Shown here in pieces: positions 1 to 8,439 of a stretch of DNA of 32,611 nucleotides. The DNA comes from Clostridia bacterium (lineage in GTDB: Bacteria; Bacillota; Clostridia; Peptostreptococcales; Anaerovoracaceae): the NCBI GenBank assembly GCA_900766045.1, contig CAAFTW010000029.1:1-32611 (forward strand), written 5' to 3'. Positions within the stretch are counted from its first letter, which is position 1; every line of letters begins with the position of its first letter. A program made the position numbers and the translations under genes. A model generated the notes under the pieces. That model saw only the letters and a program-made list of their open reading frames with translations, was not told where the DNA came from and made no database searches.

Positions 1-93
1 AAGAATTTGATCATAACCAACACATCAAGAGGAAACGATGTAAAACTAAATGACGTTTACAATACCATGTAATTCGCAGGACAACACCAGAAT

Positions 94-423
94 TCGGAAA
101 CCCATCATTTCTGATCATGCAGCTTCCCGACTAGCGGTATCCAGAATCGGGAAGCCACCTCTAAAGATAATCGAGGGATTTCCGATAGTGGTGATGAAAT
201 TCGGAAATCCAACTTTCAAAATCTATCGAAGGCCCTCGAGCTTCGGCGTCCAATTCTCGAGGGCCACCATTTAAAATCGCTGGATTTCTGACCGCAGTGT
301 CAGAATTCAGAAATCCGCCCTTCAAAATAAATCGAAGGCTCTCGAGCTCCGGAATATAAATCTCGAGGGCCGACCTTAAAACAATACAGGGTTTCCGACA
401 ACGGAAAAGGGACTCGGAAACCT
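94..423. repeat. Array of regularly spaced 35-nt hairpins in non-coding DNA
   Basis: Five consecutive inverted repeats share one geometry: 10-bp arms and a 15-nt loop. They lie at 176-210, 231-265, 282-316, 337-371 and 389-423. Arms alternate between class A (GGATTTCCGA, GGATTTCTGA, GGGTTTCCGA) and class B (GGCCCTCGAG, GGCTCTCGAG). A related unit sits at 122-155 (9-bp arms, 16-nt loop), and a lone 3' arm (TCGGAAACCC, 94-103) may be a decayed earlier unit. Linkers also alternate: 20 nt ending ATCGAA or ATCGAG before 176, 231 and 337, and 16-17 nt before 282 and 389, so the A+B pair repeats about every 106 bp. Arms pair with at most one G-T, while loops differ freely. The period is not a multiple of three, which argues against coding. 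Function unknown: a structured RNA, a DNA-binding array or a REP-like element are all possible. Confidence 0.85.
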
Positions 424-464
424 TCCTTCTGATACCAGTTCTTCCGGAGGAATAAGTACCCGGC

Positions 465-800
465 ACCCGGAGGGAAGTGCATCACTATAGACGTGTTGAA
501 ATGCACGGTATACAGTATACCTGGGCGGCTCGTTTTCTCATACCTTTCTAATCAATTCATTCATTTGCACATATCAGCTTTCCCGGAGGGACTTTTACAG
601 GCATTGCACTTGTGTGTACCTGGAAGGTTGCAGCCCCTTGTCGCCGCCATCTTTCCCGAAGGGATGGAAGCCCGGAACCCGGAGGGAAGTGCATCTCGAC
701 AGATGGCTGGAAATATGCAGTATACAATATACATAAACTCCCGTTGCCAATTTACTCATTTGCGCAGATCCGTTTTTCTGGAAGGGGAACTGCATCCCAT
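465..800. repeat. Imperfect direct duplication of about 120 bp with TATAC palindromes
   Basis: A 19-bp exact direct repeat (ACCCGGAGGGAAGTGCATC) occurs at 465-483 and 677-695. Both copies are followed by ATGCA, then a GTATAC-centred dyad (GGTATACAGTATACC at 507-521, GTATACAATATAC at 720-732), then a CATTTGC-rCA-kATC stretch and a TTTCCCGGAGGG-like hairpin. The spacing between matching elements shrinks from 212 to about 195 bp, so this is an old duplication with deletions. No convincing gene is present. Confidence 0.65.
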
Positions 801-806
801 CCGGTG

Positions 807-835
807 TTGACGCATTCCCTCTCAGCCTGTATACT
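807..835 (+). promoter_or_regulatory. Sigma-A-type promoter for the symporter operon
   Basis: TTGACG (807-812), 17-bp spacer, TATACT (830-835). It lies about 65 bp upstream of the start codon at 901, and its -10 overlaps a third GTATAC sequence. Confidence 0.7.
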
Positions 836-900
836 GTTACTATTTGACAAAGCAATGGGGCTTTGTTTGTTGGGCAATGCTAAAGGGAAAGGGGTAATTT

Positions 901-2301
901 ATGAAAAAGGCTAAGAAGAATAGGAAGCCGATGCCGCTTGCGGGGCAGATCTTTATCGCGCTTGTCATTGCAATTGTTGTCGGTCTTTTGATACAGCCGT
1001 ATGCAAAATTCGCAAATACTTACATCACACCGTTTGGAACTATATTCCTGAATCTGATTAAATTCATCGTCGGGCCGATCGTCCTGTTTTCGATCATGGC
1101 TGGTGTCGTTTCGATGAAAGATATCCGGAAAGTAGGCGCAATCGGCGGGACCACGCTGGTTTACTATCTGTGCACGACCGCATTCGCGACGGCGATCGGC
1201 CTGTTCCTTGCGAACAGTTTTCAGAGATATTTTCCGGTGCTGTCCGTCTCGAATCTGAAATACAAGGCTGGCAGCAGTGTGTCTCCGATGGATACGCTGG
1301 TTAATGTATTCCCGAGCAACTTCCTCGCACCAATCTATGAATCGAATATGCTGCAGGTCATCGTGATGGCGCTGATTCTCGGCTTTGCGATCATTCTGGT
1401 CGGAAAGAAGGCGGAACCGGCGGTACATGCAGTTGATGCATGCAACGATATTTTCATGAAGGCTATGGAGATGATTCTCCGGCTTTCGCCGATCGGCGTC
1501 TTCTGCCTGCTCTGCCCGGTTATCGCAGAAAACGGTGCGAAGATTCTCGGATCGCTGGCGATGGTCCTTCTCGTTGCATATCTTGGCTACATCGCGCACG
1601 CGCTCATTGTCTATTCTCTTGCTGTGAGAACGCTTGGCGGAATGAATCCTGTGAAGTTCTTCAAGGGCATGCTTCCGGCAATTCTGTTTGCGTTCTCGTC
1701 GGCGTCATCAGTTGGTACTCTGCCGCTCAACATGGAGTGCACGGAGAAGCTCGGTGTTCCAAAGGAGGTATCTTCCTTCGTTCTGCCGCTCGGTGCCACG
1801 ATCAATATGGATGGAACCGCTATTTATCAGGGTGTCTGCTCCATCTTCATTGCGGCCTGCTATGGCATCCATCTGTCATTTGCGCAGATGATCACAATCG
1901 TCGTCACGGCAACGCTGGCGTCGATCGGAACAGCGGGTGTTCCGGGTTCCGGCATGGTTATGCTGGCCATGGTTCTTCAGTCCGTCGGACTTCCGGTTCA
2001 GGGTATTGCACTTGTCGCGGGCATCGACCGTATCTTCGATATGGGCAGAACGACGGTGAATATCACGGGCGACGCATCCTGCACGGTCATCGTCTCACAC
2101 CTTCTGCGCAATAAGATTGCATCCTGGAGTAAACCGAAAGGGACTGACGTTGAAGAAACCGTGGAAAAACTGGATAAGGAAGAAGCTGAAAAAGCATCCT
2201 CTATGGAAGAGGCACTCGGAGATACACCGAACGATTCGGCTGCAGAACTGGCTGACCATACAGCACATGAGGATGATGCGGTGAAAGGAGAAAGGAAGTG
2301 A
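901..2301 (+). CDS. Dicarboxylate/amino acid:cation symporter (DAACS family)
   Basis: Polytopic inner-membrane secondary transporter of 466 aa, related to the GltP/SstT glutamate, aspartate, C4-dicarboxylate or serine symporters driven by Na+ or H+. Seen in the sequence: a basic N-terminus, successive hydrophobic helices, the re-entrant-loop serine motif SSASSVGTLP in the middle, and the family signature TINMDGTAIYQG shortly after. Both shape the substrate and cation sites in this family. The C-terminus is an unusually long, acidic hydrophilic tail of about 65 residues. The ATG at 901 follows GGGAAAGGGG and begins with the expected cytosolic MKKAKK. The gene shares a GTGA overlap with the next gene, so the two are probably co-transcribed from the promoter at 807. 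The exact substrate cannot be read from the sequence. Confidence 0.9.
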   Translation: MKKAKKNRKPMPLAGQIFIALVIAIVVGLLIQPYAKFANTYITPFGTIFLNLIKFIVGPIVLFSIMAGVVSMKDIRKVGAIGGTTLVYYLCTTAFATAIGLFLANSFQRYFPVLSVSNLKYKAGSSVSPMDTLVNVFPSNFLAPIYESNMLQVIVMALILGFAIILVGKKAEPAVHAVDACNDIFMKAMEMILRLSPIGVFCLLCPVIAENGAKILGSLAMVLLVAYLGYIAHALIVYSLAVRTLGGMNPVKFFKGMLPAILFAFSSASSVGTLPLNMECTEKLGVPKEVSSFVLPLGATINMDGTAIYQGVCSIFIAACYGIHLSFAQMITIVVTATLASIGTAGVPGSGMVMLAMVLQSVGLPVQGIALVAGIDRIFDMGRTTVNITGDASCTVIVSHLLRNKIASWSKPKGTDVEETVEKLDKEEAEKASSMEEALGDTPNDSAAELADHTAHEDDAVKGERK

Positions 2302-3062
2302 CACTGACTCCCTTTATGTTTGTCCTCGTCTGCCCGTTTCTTTTCCTTGCGGGTTTCGTGGATTCTATCGCGGGAGGAGGCGGCCTGATTTCCATGCCGG
2401 TCTACCTTCTCGCGGGTCTTCCGCCGCACACGGCGGTTGCGACCAACAAGCTGTCGTCAACTTGCGGGACGGCGCTCACGACAGTGAGGTTCGTGAAAAA
2501 TGAACTCATTAACCTGAAACTTGCCGTTCCGTCCGTTATCGCGGCTGTTGCAGGTTCCTCGCTGGGAGCACGGATTTCGATGTCAATTGATGAAAAGATT
2601 CTACGGAATCTCATTATCTGCGTGCTTCCAGTCGCGGCCTTCTTTGTTCTGAATAAAAAGATGTTCAGCAGAGAGGGCGGGGAAACGGCGGAAGTAACAA
2701 GGAGAACCGTGACCGTCTCGATGATCGCTGCATTTCTTATCGGCATCTACGACGGGCTTTACGGGCCGGGAACGGGAAGTTTCCTCATCATCGCCTTTAC
2801 GGTCTTTGCGCATCTTTCGGTGGAGACGGCCAATGCACAGGCGAAGGCAATCAATCTGACGACCAATCTGACTGCGCTCACACTTTTCCTCCTGAGTGGA
2901 AAGGTACTGATTCCCCTGGGACTTGCCGGTGCAGCCTGCAATATGGCGGGAAATTACATCGGGTCGGGCCTGGTGATGAAGAAGGGCGGGAAAGTCGTGA
3001 GGCCGCTGCTTCTGATCGTCCTGGCCATCCTCTTCATAAAGCTGATCATGGAATCTGTCTAA
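2298..3062 (+). CDS. TauE/SafE family permease
   Basis: Membrane protein of 254 aa of the TauE/SafE (former DUF81) family. Members export or import small anions such as sulfite or sulfoacetate, or are uncharacterised. The family signature is visible: an N-terminal helix leading to GFVDSIAGGGGLISMP, and a second internally related half with GIYDGLYGPGTGSFLI and ANAQAKAINLTTN. Length matches the family. The GTG start overlaps the stop of the upstream symporter (GTGA, 2298-2301) and is preceded by AAAGGAG, which implies translational coupling. Pairing with a carboxylate/amino-acid symporter suggests uptake and efflux of related organic or sulfur-containing acids, but that is inference. A short palindrome (AAGCGAACGCTT) plus a T-run follows the stop at best as a weak terminator. 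Confidence 0.87.
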   Translation: MTLTPFMFVLVCPFLFLAGFVDSIAGGGGLISMPVYLLAGLPPHTAVATNKLSSTCGTALTTVRFVKNELINLKLAVPSVIAAVAGSSLGARISMSIDEKILRNLIICVLPVAAFFVLNKKMFSREGGETAEVTRRTVTVSMIAAFLIGIYDGLYGPGTGSFLIIAFTVFAHLSVETANAQAKAINLTTNLTALTLFLLSGKVLIPLGLAGAACNMAGNYIGSGLVMKKGGKVVRPLLLIVLAILFIKLIMESV

Positions 3063-3142
3063 GCGAACGCTTAATTTTTCCTGCCTCGCAGCAATTGGGA
3101 TGACCAGGGGTGAGAATTTCCTGTGATAGTATTTTTTCAGCT

Positions 3143-3180
3143 GGCAGATGGTATCCGTAGATATATGGATGTCATCTGCC
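3143..3180 (+). promoter_or_regulatory. Leader hairpin upstream of the ABC-F gene
   Basis: Positions 3143-3156 pair with 3167-3180 in a continuous 14-bp stem (two G-T pairs) around a 10-nt loop. It ends 77 bp before the ABC-F start. The following T-rich stretch is interrupted, so it may be an attenuator, a weak terminator or an mRNA structure. ABC-F genes in Firmicutes are often controlled by leader attenuation; that role is inferred here. Confidence 0.55.
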
Positions 3181-3257
3181 ATTTGCATTTCTTTTGTCCA
3201 GATGTTACCATCTTGCCAGGTATCATTTTGTCGAGTGGGAAGGATCGTGCATGTAAT

Positions 3258-5069
3258 ATGGTATTATTAACGGCTAAACATATAAAGAAGAGTTTCTCGG
3301 AAAAGCAGCTGCTGGAGGATGTGGATCTGAGTATTAATGAAGGGGATAAGATCGGCCTGGTCGGGGTGAATGGCAGTGGAAAGTCGACGCTGCTGCAGAT
3401 TATCGCCGGTGTGATGGATGAGGACGGCGGAGAGATTATCCGGAATAATGAACTGAGGACAGGATATCTTCCGCAAAATCCGCCTTATGACCCGGAAAAG
3501 ACGGTGCTTCAGCAGGCACTTGCGGATGTCCGGGGAAATGCAGAGGAATATGTGGTGAAATCGCTTCTGACCAGGGTCGGCATGGGCGATTATGAGAAGA
3601 AGATGAAGGGGCTGTCGGGAGGGCAGAGGAAACGGGTCGCGCTGGCGGCGGTCCTCTGCAGTGACACGAATCTTTTGATTCTGGATGAGCCGACCAACCA
3701 CATGGATAATCAGATTATCGAGTGGCTGGAGGAGCAGCTGGCGGAGTATAAGGGTGCGGTGTTTATGATCACGCATGACCGGTATTTTCTGGAGCGTGTA
3801 ACGGACCACATCTGTGAGATTGAGAAGGGCCGCCTGGTTTCCTATGAGGGAAATTATGAGGCCTATCTGGTCGCGAAGCAGGAGAGGCTGGAGCTGGCGA
3901 AGGCGAATGAGCGCAAGCGCGCGAACCTCTACCGCAAGGAGCTCAGATGGATTCGCTGGACGGCGCCGGCCCGTACGACCAAGTCCAGGAGCCGGGTCCA
4001 GCGCTTTCAGCAGATTAAGGACGCCAAGCAGACCTTTGAGGATCCGCATCTTGAGATCGGAACGCTGTCGTCGCGTCTTGGGAAGAAAGTCATTGAAATC
4101 AGCCACATCAGCAAGGCCTTTGACGGGGTGCAGTACATCAATGATTTCAGTTACAACATTCTGCGCAATGACCGCATCGGCATCGTCGGAAACAACGGCT
4201 GCGGAAAGACAACGCTGCTGAAGATCATCATGGGCCTGATTCAGCCGGACGAGGGCTCGATTGACATTGGAGAAACCGTGAAGATCGGCTATTTTTCGCA
4301 GGAGTCGGAGCACATGGATCCGGACATGCGGATCATCAAGTACATTGAGGACATCGCCCGCAACGTACACACGAAGGACGGTTACCTCTCCGCGTCGCAG
4401 ATGCTGGAGCGTTTCCTCTTCCCGTCCTACATGCATTCGGTGAAGATCGGGAAGCTGTCCGGAGGCGAGAAACGCCGGCTGTATCTTCTGTCCGTGCTCA
4501 TGCAGGCGCCGAACGTCCTGATTCTGGACGAGCCTACCAACGACCTGGACATCGATACGCTGACGGTTCTGGAGGATTATCTGGACGATTTTCCGGGCGC
4601 GGTGATGATCGTTTCCCATGACCGTTATTTTCTGGACCGCCTGGTAGTGAAGACCTTTGCCTTTGAGGAAAATGGCCATATCCGGCAGTATACCGGCGGC
4701 TACAGCAAGTACATGAATGAGAAAGAGGCCCGTGAAGAGCAGGCTGCACAGTCCTCTTCAGGGACAAAATCCACCCGGCAAGGCAGCAGCGGAAATTCTT
4801 CCGGCTCGCGCCGCCATGAAAAACAGCGCCTGAAATTCTCCTACCGGGAAAAACAGGAATACGAAACCATCGACGACGACATCGCCGCTCTGGAACAGAA
4901 ATCTTCGGATCTTGAGAAAGAAATGGAAGCGCACGCCTCAGAAGCCTTGAAGCTCGCCGACCTCGCAAAAGAAAAGGAAGACGTCGATAAGAAGCTGGAT
5001 GAAAAGATGGAGCGCTGGGAGTATCTGAATGAACTGGCGGAGAGGATAGAAAAGGGCGAACTAGTTTAA
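3258..5069 (+). CDS. ABC-F family ATPase, Uup-like
   Basis: Soluble tandem-ATPase protein of 603 aa that, by family, acts on ribosomes (translation factor, ribosome rescue or antibiotic protection) and is not a transporter. Two nucleotide-binding domains are visible. The first has Walker A GVNGSGKST (residues 36-44), signature LSGGQRKR and Walker B LLILDEPTNHMD. The second has GNNGCGKTT, LSGGEKRR and NVLILDEPTNDLD. The inter-domain linker (ELRWIRWTAPARTTKSRSR) is of the Uup type, and the C-terminus carries a linker plus a coiled coil like the Uup C-terminal domain. There are no membrane segments. I chose ATG 3258 because family proteins begin right before the first strand; the frame is open for another 45 codons upstream, but that stretch is not family-like. 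A GGAAGGAT ribosome site lies about 12 nt upstream. Confidence 0.9.
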   Translation: MVLLTAKHIKKSFSEKQLLEDVDLSINEGDKIGLVGVNGSGKSTLLQIIAGVMDEDGGEIIRNNELRTGYLPQNPPYDPEKTVLQQALADVRGNAEEYVVKSLLTRVGMGDYEKKMKGLSGGQRKRVALAAVLCSDTNLLILDEPTNHMDNQIIEWLEEQLAEYKGAVFMITHDRYFLERVTDHICEIEKGRLVSYEGNYEAYLVAKQERLELAKANERKRANLYRKELRWIRWTAPARTTKSRSRVQRFQQIKDAKQTFEDPHLEIGTLSSRLGKKVIEISHISKAFDGVQYINDFSYNILRNDRIGIVGNNGCGKTTLLKIIMGLIQPDEGSIDIGETVKIGYFSQESEHMDPDMRIIKYIEDIARNVHTKDGYLSASQMLERFLFPSYMHSVKIGKLSGGEKRRLYLLSVLMQAPNVLILDEPTNDLDIDTLTVLEDYLDDFPGAVMIVSHDRYFLDRLVVKTFAFEENGHIRQYTGGYSKYMNEKEAREEQAAQSSSGTKSTRQGSSGNSSGSRRHEKQRLKFSYREKQEYETIDDDIAALEQKSSDLEKEMEAHASEALKLADLAKEKEDVDKKLDEKMERWEYLNELAERIEKGELV

Positions 5070-5194
5070 ACCGTTTCCGAATAACTTCCGGAAGATATTG
5101 CTGCCTGCGGCTCTGCAGATGCCAGAACAGGCGAATACAGAAGAATAGGTTTACGAAATTATTATATGGTTACAGTCCTGCTGCCGCAATAAAC

Positions 5195-5246
5195 AAAAAA
5201 GGCTCTGCGGTATCCTTGAAGATCAGGGATGCCGCAGAGCCTTTTC
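5195..5246. terminator. Bidirectional rho-independent terminator
   Basis: A 15-bp stem (5201-5215 with 5227-5241, one G-T pair) is flanked by an A-run on the left and TTTT on the right. It can end the ABC-F transcript (plus) and the convergent AEC gene (minus). Confidence 0.88.
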
Positions 5247-5255
5247 TGCTTTCTT

Positions 5256-6206
5256 TTAAATTAACCCACCATAGATGTTCATCAGAACAGCCGTCACAAG
5301 AGGCAGTGTTCCGAGAGAAAAGAAGGTCGACAGGGCGATTCCCTCGGAGAGAAGCTGGGCGTTTTTATGCTGCTGCTCGGCGATAGCAGCAGTGATAACG
5401 GCACATGGGAAAGCTTCTGCGTAAATGCAGGTCAGTTTTGCCGCGGCGGAAATCGGAAGCCAGTTGACCAGCGGGAAGGAAATGACCGGCATAAGCAGAT
5501 CAGCCAGGAGGCAGACAATGACCAGCTTTTTATTCGTGATCAGCCTTGCCAGGTGGCTTTTGCCTAGGAGAACGCCGACCAGAATCATGGACAGTGGAAT
5601 GGTCATATCTCCCATGGTGCTGAAGAAGGTCATGACCGGCTGCGGGAGGCGGATCCTGGCGATGAGGATGACGCATCCGGCAAGAGTCGCGAACATCGGC
5701 ATGGTGCACATGGAGCGGAGCATCTGCTTTCCGCTGACTTTTGATTTCTGCCCGTAATTCAGCTGGATGATCAGAGCGCTGTACATGTAGAAATTCAGAA
5801 TGATGTTCTGGATCACGAACAGATAGAAAATCTTATTTCCGAAAATGGCTTTCGCGACCGGGAAGCCTAAGAATCCCGTGTTGATGGAAGTCAGAATGGC
5901 CATGACGCAGCCCTGGTCTTCTACCGGCTTCCAGCGGAGAATCTTTACGATGACGATGGAAATCAGCGCGGTGATGAACATGACGCAGCTTGAAACCACC
6001 AGGACGGAGACGGTGTCCCGCAGCGTATCTGCAGTCAGATGCGTTCCGCCCATGGAGCTGATGATTAGACATGGAGTGGAAATGTTGATCAGAAGACTTG
6101 TGAGCGGGACGGCGCTGGAATCCGGCAGTACCTTCAGTTTGTTTGCTGCATATCCGGCACCCGTCATCGCAAATATTGTGAATACTTTAATAAATACTAT
6201 CAGCAT
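5256..6206 (-). CDS. AEC family transporter (auxin efflux carrier/malate permease type)
   Basis: Integral membrane carrier of 316 aa of the AEC family, whose bacterial members include malate and malonate permeases. Typical features: an N-terminal half with GAGYAANKLKVLP and LLINISTPCLIISSM, a central loop around LRWKP, and a C-terminal half with MTIPLSMILVGVLLG and a helix rich in small residues near AEAFPCAVITAAIAEQ. The prediction is about ten helices in two halves. I prefer the ATG at 6204-6206 because AAGGAG lies just upstream of it; an upstream ATG at 6230 has no ribosome binding site. The gene is transcribed toward the ABC-F gene and shares its terminator. Substrate unknown; organic acids are the family precedent. 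Confidence 0.85.
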   Translation of the reverse strand: MLIVFIKVFTIFAMTGAGYAANKLKVLPDSSAVPLTSLLINISTPCLIISSMGGTHLTADTLRDTVSVLVVSSCVMFITALISIVIVKILRWKPVEDQGCVMAILTSINTGFLGFPVAKAIFGNKIFYLFVIQNIILNFYMYSALIIQLNYGQKSKVSGKQMLRSMCTMPMFATLAGCVILIARIRLPQPVMTFFSTMGDMTIPLSMILVGVLLGKSHLARLITNKKLVIVCLLADLLMPVISFPLVNWLPISAAAKLTCIYAEAFPCAVITAAIAEQQHKNAQLLSEGIALSTFFSLGTLPLVTAVLMNIYGGLI

Positions 6207-6749
6207 GATTCTGAATACTCCTTGTATCATCAGGTTCGGCAGGCGGAAACGTCACAAACACACAGTGCGCATCGTTCAGACGCCTCGTTTCTGCCGGAAG
6301 GATCTAAGCATCAGTTTATCATAATTTTTCTTATCCGGACAGGGGGGCGGCAAAAGGAACTGCGCAAGAATTTCCTGTTATCTGGCATCCGGAATTTATA
6401 CATAAGAGAGCGGATACAGGCTTGTGCATCTGCACATGGACGTGAAACTTTAATACGTTAATGTGAGAAACAGAAGAAAATGAATATATTTTCAAGGCAT
6501 CCGGGAAATATCGCAGTAAAAATTTAAAAATATTTTTTAGTCAATCTGAATAATTAAACAAATATAGGTCATATATTTATTGATAAATAACAGTCAATCT
6601 GATAAACGTTGGAATTTGAATGGGCGGTGATAAAATAAATATTTCAGAAAGAACGGAAAAATATTTCTGCATGAAAAATGTTGTATAGTTTATTGAAAGT
6701 ATTGTGAAAATAAATGCATCTGTGTTATAATGGATTCAACAAAATGATT
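6207..6749. other. Intergenic region between divergent transporter genes
   Basis: No gene is supported. The right half is very AT-rich. An 11-bp direct repeat AGTCAATCTGA occurs at 6539-6549 and 6592-6602 and could be a regulator site. The AGCS promoter lies at its right end; no clear minus-strand promoter for the AEC gene was found. Confidence 0.5.
6702..6731 (+). promoter_or_regulatory. Promoter for the AGCS symporter
   Basis: TTGTGA (6702-6707), 18-bp spacer, extended -10 TGTTATAAT (TATAAT at 6726-6731). Predicted start near 6738 gives a 5' leader of about 220 nt. Confidence 0.7.
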
Positions 6750-6872
6750 GAGCGATAGATCGGGATTATAAATAGTACATCAGAAAATGAACGGGCCGGG
6801 AAGCTTGAGAAAAGGAAGCGGCGGGCCCGGATGTATCAAAATAATCTGAATCAGGGGTGAAATTTATCGCTT
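6750..6872 (+). ncRNA. Structured 5' leader RNA, riboswitch-like
   Basis: Nested helices form one elongated fold: 6750-6760 with 6862-6872 (11 bp, two G-U), 6763-6769 with 6841-6847 (7 bp, one G-U), 6775-6781 with 6830-6836 (7 bp, one G-U), 6792-6797 with 6824-6829 (CGGGCC/GGCCCG), and a small apical GCUU/AAGC. Asymmetric internal loops separate them, notably AGAAAAUGAA on one side and GAAUCAGGGGUGAA on the other. It begins about 12 nt after the predicted transcription start and ends 85 nt before the start codon. It does not match the glycine riboswitch as I know it. No U-run follows, so translational control is likelier than termination. Confidence 0.6.
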
Positions 6873-6957
6873 TATGTTCAATATATTGAATTCAATCTTC
6901 ATCTGGAATTTTGAGGAAATGCTTTATTCAACGATCCTGAAGGAGAGGAGTGAAATT

Positions 6958-8439
6958 ATGAAAGGCTTTGAAAATTTCCTAAATACCCTGAATGGGTTTA
7001 TGTGGGGACCGGTTATGCTGCTCCTGCTGGTAGGAACAGGAATTTTTATGACTTGCAGAACCAGAGGACTTCAGTTCCGTAAATTCGGTCTCATTATGAA
7101 AGAAACCGTCGGAAAGATGTTTACTAAAACTGAGGTTAAGGAAGGTTCTCTTTCCCCGGTCCAGGCCATGACGACAGCCCTCGCGGGCACCGTCGGTACA
7201 GGAAACATCGCCGGTGTTACCGGAGCGATCGCTCTCGGCGGTCCGGGAGCCGTTTTCTGGATGTGGATTTCCGCATTGTTCGGTATGTGCACCAAGTTCA
7301 CCGAGGTTACACTTTCCGTTCGTTATCGTGAAAAGAACGATCAGGGCGACTGGGTCGGCGGCCCGATGTATTACATTAAAAATGGTATGGGAAAGCGCTG
7401 GACCTGGCTCGGTACATTGTTTGCACTGTTTGCAATGATCGCCGCGTTTGGAATTGGAAACATGACTCAGGTGAACACCATCGCGACATCCATCGGAACG
7501 ATTTTCACTGAGTTTAACCCGGCCATGCAGCAGCATCTGAAGATGATCTATCTGATCATCGGAATTGTCATTGCAATTCTGGCCGCACTGGTTCTGTTCG
7601 GCGGATTGAACAGAATCGGAGCAACAACAGAAAAACTGGTTCCGGTTATGGCGATTGTCTACATCGTAGCAGCCCTGGTCGTTATCTTTACACACGTTCC
7701 GATGCTCGGATCCGTTTTCCACGACATTTTCGTAGGAGCATTTAATCCTGAGGCAATCGGCGGAGGAATGGCAGGAACCGTTATCATGACGGTAATGAGA
7801 GCGGGAATCGGCCGTGGAGTATTCTCCAACGAAGCAGGACTTGGTTCTGCCCCGATCGCACATGCAGCGGCAGATACCGATCATCCGATCCGCCAGGGAT
7901 TCTTCGGAGCATTCGAAGTATTCGCAGACACCATCGTCATCTGCACCATGACCGCACTCGCCGTTCTGGTATCCGGAAAGGCAGTCGGCTTCTATGGAAA
8001 GTCCGCAGGAACAGACCTGACAATTTCTGCATTCTCCACTACATTTGGCGGAAAGATCGCAGCAGTTATCATCGCGACATGCATCGCTATGTTTGCATTT
8101 TCCACAGTCCTGAGCTGGGCACTGTACGGAACACGCTGCGCAGAGTTTCTGTTCAAGACCAGCAAGGTCATCAAGCCGTATCAGATTCTTTTTATCATTT
8201 TCATCGTTGTCGGTGCAACAATGAAGCTGTCTGTTGCCTGGACGGTAGCAGATACGCTGAACGCCATGATGGCTATTCCGAACCTGATCGCCGTACTGGC
8301 ACTGTCTCCGGAAGTCATCCGTCTGATGAAAGACTTCTTCTCCGGGCATCCGAAGTGCACCACAGACAATCTTCAGAGCTGGGCGCAGGAAGAAGGCGGA
8401 ATTCAGAACGTCAGCACTAGAGAAAGAGCTGCGGAATAG
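6958..8439 (+). CDS. Alanine/glycine:cation symporter family protein (AGCS)
   Basis: Multi-pass membrane symporter of 493 aa of the AGCS family (AlsT/DagA type), importing alanine or glycine with Na+ or H+. Family motifs are clear: ALAGTVGTGNIAGVTGAIAL near residue 80, VGGPMYYIKNG, and the highly conserved GVFSNEAGLGSAPIAHAAA around residue 280, followed by GFFGAFEVFADTI. The chosen ATG is preceded by AGGAGAGGAG; an upstream in-frame ATG at 6874 would add 28 atypical residues. The gene stands alone with its own promoter, a long structured leader and a strong terminator, so it is probably individually regulated, possibly through the leader. Confidence 0.93.
   Translation: MKGFENFLNTLNGFMWGPVMLLLLVGTGIFMTCRTRGLQFRKFGLIMKETVGKMFTKTEVKEGSLSPVQAMTTALAGTVGTGNIAGVTGAIALGGPGAVFWMWISALFGMCTKFTEVTLSVRYREKNDQGDWVGGPMYYIKNGMGKRWTWLGTLFALFAMIAAFGIGNMTQVNTIATSIGTIFTEFNPAMQQHLKMIYLIIGIVIAILAALVLFGGLNRIGATTEKLVPVMAIVYIVAALVVIFTHVPMLGSVFHDIFVGAFNPEAIGGGMAGTVIMTVMRAGIGRGVFSNEAGLGSAPIAHAAADTDHPIRQGFFGAFEVFADTIVICTMTALAVLVSGKAVGFYGKSAGTDLTISAFSTTFGGKIAAVIIATCIAMFAFSTVLSWALYGTRCAEFLFKTSKVIKPYQILFIIFIVVGATMKLSVAWTVADTLNAMMAIPNLIAVLALSPEVIRLMKDFFSGHPKCTTDNLQSWAQEEGGIQNVSTRERAAE

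Noticed and set aside
94..423. CRISPR array
   Set aside because: No constant direct repeat with unique 30-40-nt spacers; two palindrome classes alternate, and there are no cas genes.
161..506. Two minus-strand reading frames (68-101 codons) across the hairpin array
   Set aside because: Their peptides repeat the hairpin units in shifting frames, no ribosome site precedes them, and the period is not a multiple of three.
880..1599. 239-codon minus-strand frame inside the DAACS gene
   Set aside because: Antisense shadow of a clearly conserved gene; composition is arginine/histidine-rich with no family resemblance.
3267..4679. 470-codon minus-strand frame inside the ABC-F gene
   Set aside because: Antisense shadow produced by codon bias; product lacks recognisable motifs.
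6750..6872. Glycine riboswitch upstream of the AGCS gene
   Set aside because: The known tandem aptamer motifs are absent; the fold is a single elongated structure.
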